This document shows positions 54,701-61,500 of a stretch of 64,000 nt of DNA, piece after piece (position 1 is the first letter of the stretch; each line of letters opens with the position of its first letter). The DNA is taken from positions 39,388,164-39,452,163 of the forward strand of contig CM049315.1 of the NCBI GenBank assembly GCA_026874595.1. Direction: 5' to 3'. The stretch is from Sipunculus nudus (taxonomy: Eukaryota; Annelida; Sipuncula; Golfingiida; Sipunculidae). The notes below the pieces were generated by a model. The model ran no database searches, was not told the DNA's origin, and worked only from the letters and a program-made list of their open reading frames with translations. The position numbers and the translations under genes are program-made.

Positions 54701-57700
54701 AGTTTGAGACACTGGTATTTGTTTGTCACACTGCATGCTTTCACTTATAAGTATCTTGATGAACGGATAATAAAATTTATGTAAGCTTTGTCCCTTACGA
54801 CTTCCAGGAGGGCTCTCTCTGCCCAGCAGGAAGCTAGGGTAACTGAGATGATAGCTCAGGCCAAGGCAATCCAAGCCAACCTTACAGTGGGAAAGCAAGT
54901 TCTCCAGGTATTATGACATCAGTGATATTTACATTTATTTAACATATTTTGCTTGACATCATGATTACTCTATATGACTCTACCATTTACTAGATTTATA
55001 GTATTTAACTATATTTGCAAATTTATTTGAAGGCTTGTACTGTCTGACAGGATATAAAATCTGAATTTATTCAATCTCTTTCTTGAATTTTTTCATAACT
55101 TTTCAATAATCTGATGTCTGTTTTCAGTTTTTAAATTTCATTTCTTGCAAAGGCTTATCAGTGAACACTACAACAATCTTCATTCACAGTATGTGAACAC
55201 ATACATGTGTGAATAGATCCAGCCCTAAATCATATGCCATGAAGAGACATGTTTTAAGACATTAATGTCTGTATACAACAGTTTCATATACATAGGAACC
55301 CCGCCTTGCGACCACCTTGCAATTGCGACCACCCCCACAATTATGACCACCTTTCTTGGTCCCAAATATACGATCCATGTAACTAAGAGTTTCACAAATA
55401 CGACCACCCCCAAATTACAACCATTTAGTCAGTCCCCAAGGTGGTCCTAATTGTGGGGTTCCACTGTATTCACATGCCATTTATTAGAAAATCTGAATAT
55501 CTACTATATATATATTATTATCTTGTAGGAGCTGACATTACTGGAAAATGAAATAAAGAGAAGAACCGGAGATAATTCTGTAAGTAAATTTTAGGTATAA
55601 TAACCTATATCACCTGTTTGCTAGTGGTTGTTTCTATTCACAACCAACCTGTTTCAGTTAGAGAAGGTAGGATGGCAGGGACCACTTTTCTCAGCTATAG
55701 TTGTCAAACTTCAATATAAGAATTTGTGGCAGTCCAAGAAAAAGCCTTTATAGTACACAGACTTTCATAATTATTTTGGTCAAATATATACTGATGCAAG
55801 TTTAATTTGCCCCTGAAACAATTCAAACCCAGTATATTGTAATGGCTCATATTGACTCTTCATGTATACCTGTGCTATCCATCTAGTGTGGTTGCCTTTT
55901 TCTTTGTGAGGGTTTTAATTTTGCAATATTTGCAAATAGTAAAGAATTGCGAATATGAAACCCTTGGGAATAAGATGCCCCAAGGTTACATCAACTTTAA
56001 TGGTTACAACTATTCTCGAGGGCACTTTAATATAGGCCAGAAACCCCGCATCAAAGGGAGCCATCCTTAAACAACAGGGGATGGTGCATCTACACAAACG
56101 GATTAGTAATCACACCTCTGGTGACAGGTGAGTTGTTAATGAAGACCCGACTCGCTAATCAGCAACCTAGTCAGTGTATGGTATCGGCAGTGGCCGCGCA
56201 TTGTTATTCAAACAAGAGGTAATTATCGGGGTTGATCAACCGTGACAGGTCATAACAACAACGACAGTTACTGAATTGAATGAAGTATGGTCCAGTTTAT
56301 TATATTATTACATAATCAGCATAAAAAACTGATTTATTATGATTTTAAAGGAAAATGTTGAGATCATGAAAAAAGAAAGCCTCGCGAAAAGTTCAAATGA
56401 AGAAATCGCGAAATTTAAGCCTCGCAAATAAGAAGCCATCCACAGTATTTAGAAGTCCCAGTGCACTGTTGAGAAATTATTTCTTTACACTGAATTCCCA
56501 AACAGAAGAGTTGCTCTCTGTGTACAGTATACAATTCGGCAGAGAGTGTACCCATAACTTAGATGTGATAACAAATAAATCGTAGTGTTGAACATATATA
56601 GTTACGGTTATGTAAGATAAAAATACATGTCATTTTTATGTCCCTGCCACTTTGTGGCCGGGGCATATAGTTTTACCCATGTCCGTCATTCTGTCATTCC
56701 ATCCTTCCATCATTCCGTCATTCTGAAATCAAACAGTTGTACAGACTTTTTTTCGCAATGCCTGAAGATATTGGCCTGATTTTTTGTGTGTGGGCAGATA
56801 ATGACCAGTTACAGATTGAGTTTGCGTTTCGTCCCAGTTGACCTACTTTTGAATGTTTTACGCCTCCTTAACTTAGAAAATTTCATGAAAAATGACAAAT
56901 ACACATGTACAGACTTTTTTTCACAATGTCTGCAGATATTGGCCTGATTTTTGGTGTGTGGGCAGAGATAGACCAGTTACAGAACGAGTTAGCGTTTCCT
57001 ACCGGTTGACCTTCTCTTGACCGTTTTACGGCTCCTGAACATAGAAATTTTCATGAAAAATATGAACTTTCATGACAAATACACATGTACAGACTTTTTT
57101 TCGCAATACCTGCAGATATTGGCCTGATTTTTGGTACGTGGACAGGTAATGACCAGTTACAGATTGAGTTCACGTTTTGTCCCAGTTGACCTACTTTTGA
57201 CAATTTGACTGCTCCTGAACATAGAAAGTTTCATGAAAAATAGAAATTTTCATAACAAATGCATATGTACAGACTTTTCTTCCGATTTTTTATGTTTGGG
57301 CAGATAATGACAGTTACAGATCGAGTTCGCGTTTCGTCCCGGTTGACCTACTTTTGATTGTTTTATGGCTCCTAAACATAGAAAATTTCATGAAATTTTT
57401 ATGGAAAATGCACATGTATGGACTTTTTTTTTCACAATGCCTGCAGATACTGGCCTGACTTTTGATGTGTTGCTTGATAATGACCTGTTACAGATCGAGT
57501 TTGCATTTTGCCCTTGTTGACCTACTTTTGACCATACGACACCTCCTGAACTTAAAAAATTTGTCAAAATTTAACAAATGTTTCTAATTTGCCCCATGCG
57601 GGGGCATTCGTGTCGTTCCGACACATCTTGTCTATTCAAAGTATTACACTACAGACAAAATACATCCTTCAGTCAGTTGAGGGTTATATATTAAAAGTGT

Positions 57701-58462
57701 CAGTTGTCTTTGTAGCGTTTTGTCGATCTTGGAACACTCCAGAGCAAAGCTACCATGAGCAGTAAGTCCAAGTCTACAATGAAGAGCATGACGTCAAGAA
57801 TGTCAGCCAAAGTACAGGGTAACGGTACAGTGAAATTTGATGAAACGCAAAACAAGATCCACAGGATTGATCCTGATGACATAGAGCTGATGTCGCCAGA
57901 CCCAGTTGGTGTCACAGTGGAGGTCTGTACCCTTGCAGAGGCTAAATTGTTACCAAATTTTCCACTTCACACCATCTTACTGCAAAAGGAAAATTCACAG
58001 GAGAGCCAGTTTTAAAGTTTACATGGGGTGATCTGGTTCCAAATGGTGACTACCATAAACTTTTGCATACTGTAAAATCAGTTAGACTTTAGTATGGTTA
58101 TTAATTACATTTTGCACCAATATATTTTAAGGCAGGCTATTGAAAATTTTAAAAAGAAAGCTACAGCATAGGGTATTTATATATTTATATATTATGATAT
58201 CATATATAAGTACATCTCAGAGCCATTGAAGGAACTTGGGAGGCCCCTTTTTTTCATAACTTTATGTCAATATGCTTCATGACTTTTTCAAATTACTTGT
58301 AGAGAGAATCACTTTAGCTCTTTAAAACGCTGCTGACTTCACTGGGAAATGCCCTTATAATTAGTTCAGCCAGACAGTGAGAGGTGGCGCTGAATACCCA
58401 CCTGAATCTTAACAATTCCATTCTTTTTTTCATCACAAGAATGAGTGAGTTGTATATTTTGC

Positions 58463-58543
<81 letters not shown>

Positions 58544-61500
58544 ATCATATGAGTAAATCATTATCTAAGAATTGATATATTTAAGTATTTTGACTGGGCA
58601 AGTCTGCTGTATGTTAAAAAGAAATGAAGTATGTCAACTCACAAAGGATATAAAATTAATGATGTGCAGCTTGAGTTCTGTCAGTACACCACTGTGTATT
58701 ATTTATTATTATATGACTCTTTTTCAGGCTGATGGGGTGGACAACCCAGGTTTTCAGGATGCAATGAGCTTACCTGAGCCTGAGTATAAGGACGATGGAA
58801 ACATTAACCTGGTGTTACAGGTACTGGCTCGACTGTGTAATGGTCAGCATGAAGGATTACAGGTCAGTAAATATGTGTTTATATGGGTGTATCAATAATT
58901 AACTAAACCTTAGTTATAAAAGGTAATAGCTAGCTTTAATCATGTAGCAGGTACTAGGTGTAATTTATGACAGCTTTGGAACAGTTCAGTCGATGAAAAA
59001 AAAAAGATATATATAGAATTGTTGCAATTCTATCCAGGAAAGGTTCCATGTAAAGTTCTTATAAAGAGTCAGATGGTGGCCTTTTGTATGTTACAGCTAA
59101 GTTCACTTTTGTTTGTATGTTATTATTACATAAACAAATTTGTAACAGCACCATGAACTGCTCATTTCTCAGGTGTCAGAACCAGAAAATATCCAGGCAC
59201 ACAGGCTCTTATCATACAAAACCTTGAACTAACGGAATTTTTTCAGGTGATTGACTGTTTTATTCCATAATATGTACATTTATCCTTCAGCTGCAAAGCA
59301 TCTATATATACAGACATCAAAATGGACATAAAGTAGTTCAAATGCTTATACTGGACAGTCAGTGATTATGGATATTGTTAGGCAAACATTTTGCTCGTGA
59401 GAAAATATCCAATTTTTACACAAACATTTTGCTCAGGGAAAAAATATTAGGTTGTTAGCCCCAAAAAATAAAACATGATTCTCATGCACCACAGCCATCA
59501 GTTTTAATCCCCTGCAACAAAAATTTTTATTTTGGATTTCAATGGAAACGTATCAATTTTGACATTTCTTTCAAGAAGATAAAAATTTTAAAAATTTTGC
59601 AAAGATTTCCTGTGTTATGTAGTGCTGTTACCTGTGTAGCAAAAAAATTCTGTTATTATCATGCTTTTCCCTGAACATATGACATTTTTACTGAAACATA
59701 CAAAAAAGGTAAAACAAAAATTGCCTGCCAGCAATGATTTAAAAAAAAAAGTGCCTGAGAACCAAACTTTTTGTTTTCCTTACACAAACATTTTGCTCTA
59801 TGGAAAATACATGGGTGCTCCCAGATTTGAACCCATATTGGTGACGCACATGTCTGGCATTCCAACAGCTTCTCTATGAGACAGTATAGTCCACTTTTAC
59901 AATCACACTGTAACAATATGTTTTCTTTCAGAATTATTTGCGAGAACAACCGGACAATATGAAATCCTTCAACCTGGTGGCAGAGACGACTCAGTTCTTG
60001 GACATTGTATACTCCAATATCAATGGCAAAAATATCCTGCTGGTGGTCCAGATCTTCAAAACACTCAATGAATTAGCTTCAGTAAGTGTCACTTAATTCA
60101 CTTGTTCATCACAGTCTATCCTGTTGTTTTCAAACAGTATAGAATGCACATGTAGGTTTAATGATTATTTAAGGCACATATATTCTGTACAACCTTAATT
60201 TAATAGTTATTCATGTCAGTGTATTTATTATAAAGTTAAACGTGGATAACTGTAAAAGGTAAGGTAACAGACTTTCATGCATGTTTCCACTATCACAAAA
60301 CATTCTATTGTGCCTCAAAAATATTGGAGTATGTGAATACACAAACTTACATATAAAATATATTTGTATGTTTTTCTTCTGTTGATATAGCTTTATATTT
60401 TGAATATGTTTTGAATCTGTCTTATTAGATATACTGTGCATTATTCAAGGATCATGTATCTCTAGTATGTTTTAACTTTTAAGTAATACATACACTGTTG
60501 CAGCAGCAGTTTTAGCTCAGCTGACTATAAGTCATCTGAGCTATAGTGAAGTACGTTGTCTTGCATTGATCTGTCCGTCAGGCCGTCAGTTAACAAAGCA
60601 CATTTTGAAACTGTTGTGCCTACAAATCTAATGATGTCCCAAAAATCTCTGTCCAAACCAAAAACTGGGACACTGCAACTTTGTGTCTTTGAGATATTAA
60701 GGAAAAACCTTCATTTTCCATTAAAAACCTATTATAACACTTCAAGATTGCCCACTCTGAAAACCACTCATGCTGTTTTGTCCAAATTTGGTATAACCAT
60801 ATCTGAATGCATTTTCTGTATATGTGCAAGAAAAAAGGTCAATATTGCATAATAATTTTTTAGTTTTGAGCCTGGACATAATGCATTTGTAAAAAAAATC
60901 AGGAAAGATATTTACTTACTAAATTTGATTATTATTCAAGCTACTAAGCCCCTTTCAAGCATGTTAATATTTTTAATTTAGTTTTAATTGTTTTCCAGAA
61001 TTGGATCAATATTTTGCATAAATGTAAAATCAGTACATCTTAAAATTTGCCTTACTTTGACTTTGGCACATTTTTACATATAAATACATGTGATTTTATT
61101 TTCACATGAAGGACAGATATGGTTTTAAGCTTATATAATTTGAAATTTGAAAACAATTGTTAAAAAATTGTATCTTATACACAATTTTTGGTAGACAAGG
61201 TCAAGTATTGTTTTACAACAAGCCTTGTGACACTTCCAGACTGCCTACCATGAACTTGAAAGCAGCCTGTGTTTTGTTCATATCTTGCATAACTTTACCT
61301 CCATATATTTCCTATGTAAATACCAGAAATTAGGTCAATATTGCATAAATTGTAGAAGTTATGGGCATCAACATAATGAAACTTGTCAAAAACCAGGAAA
61401 GATATCACTTACTTAACATGATACTTAAATATTGCCCAACTTTAGTCTGGGCACTTTTTTCATGTAAGTACTGTTGATTTGATTTTCACATGGTGGACAG

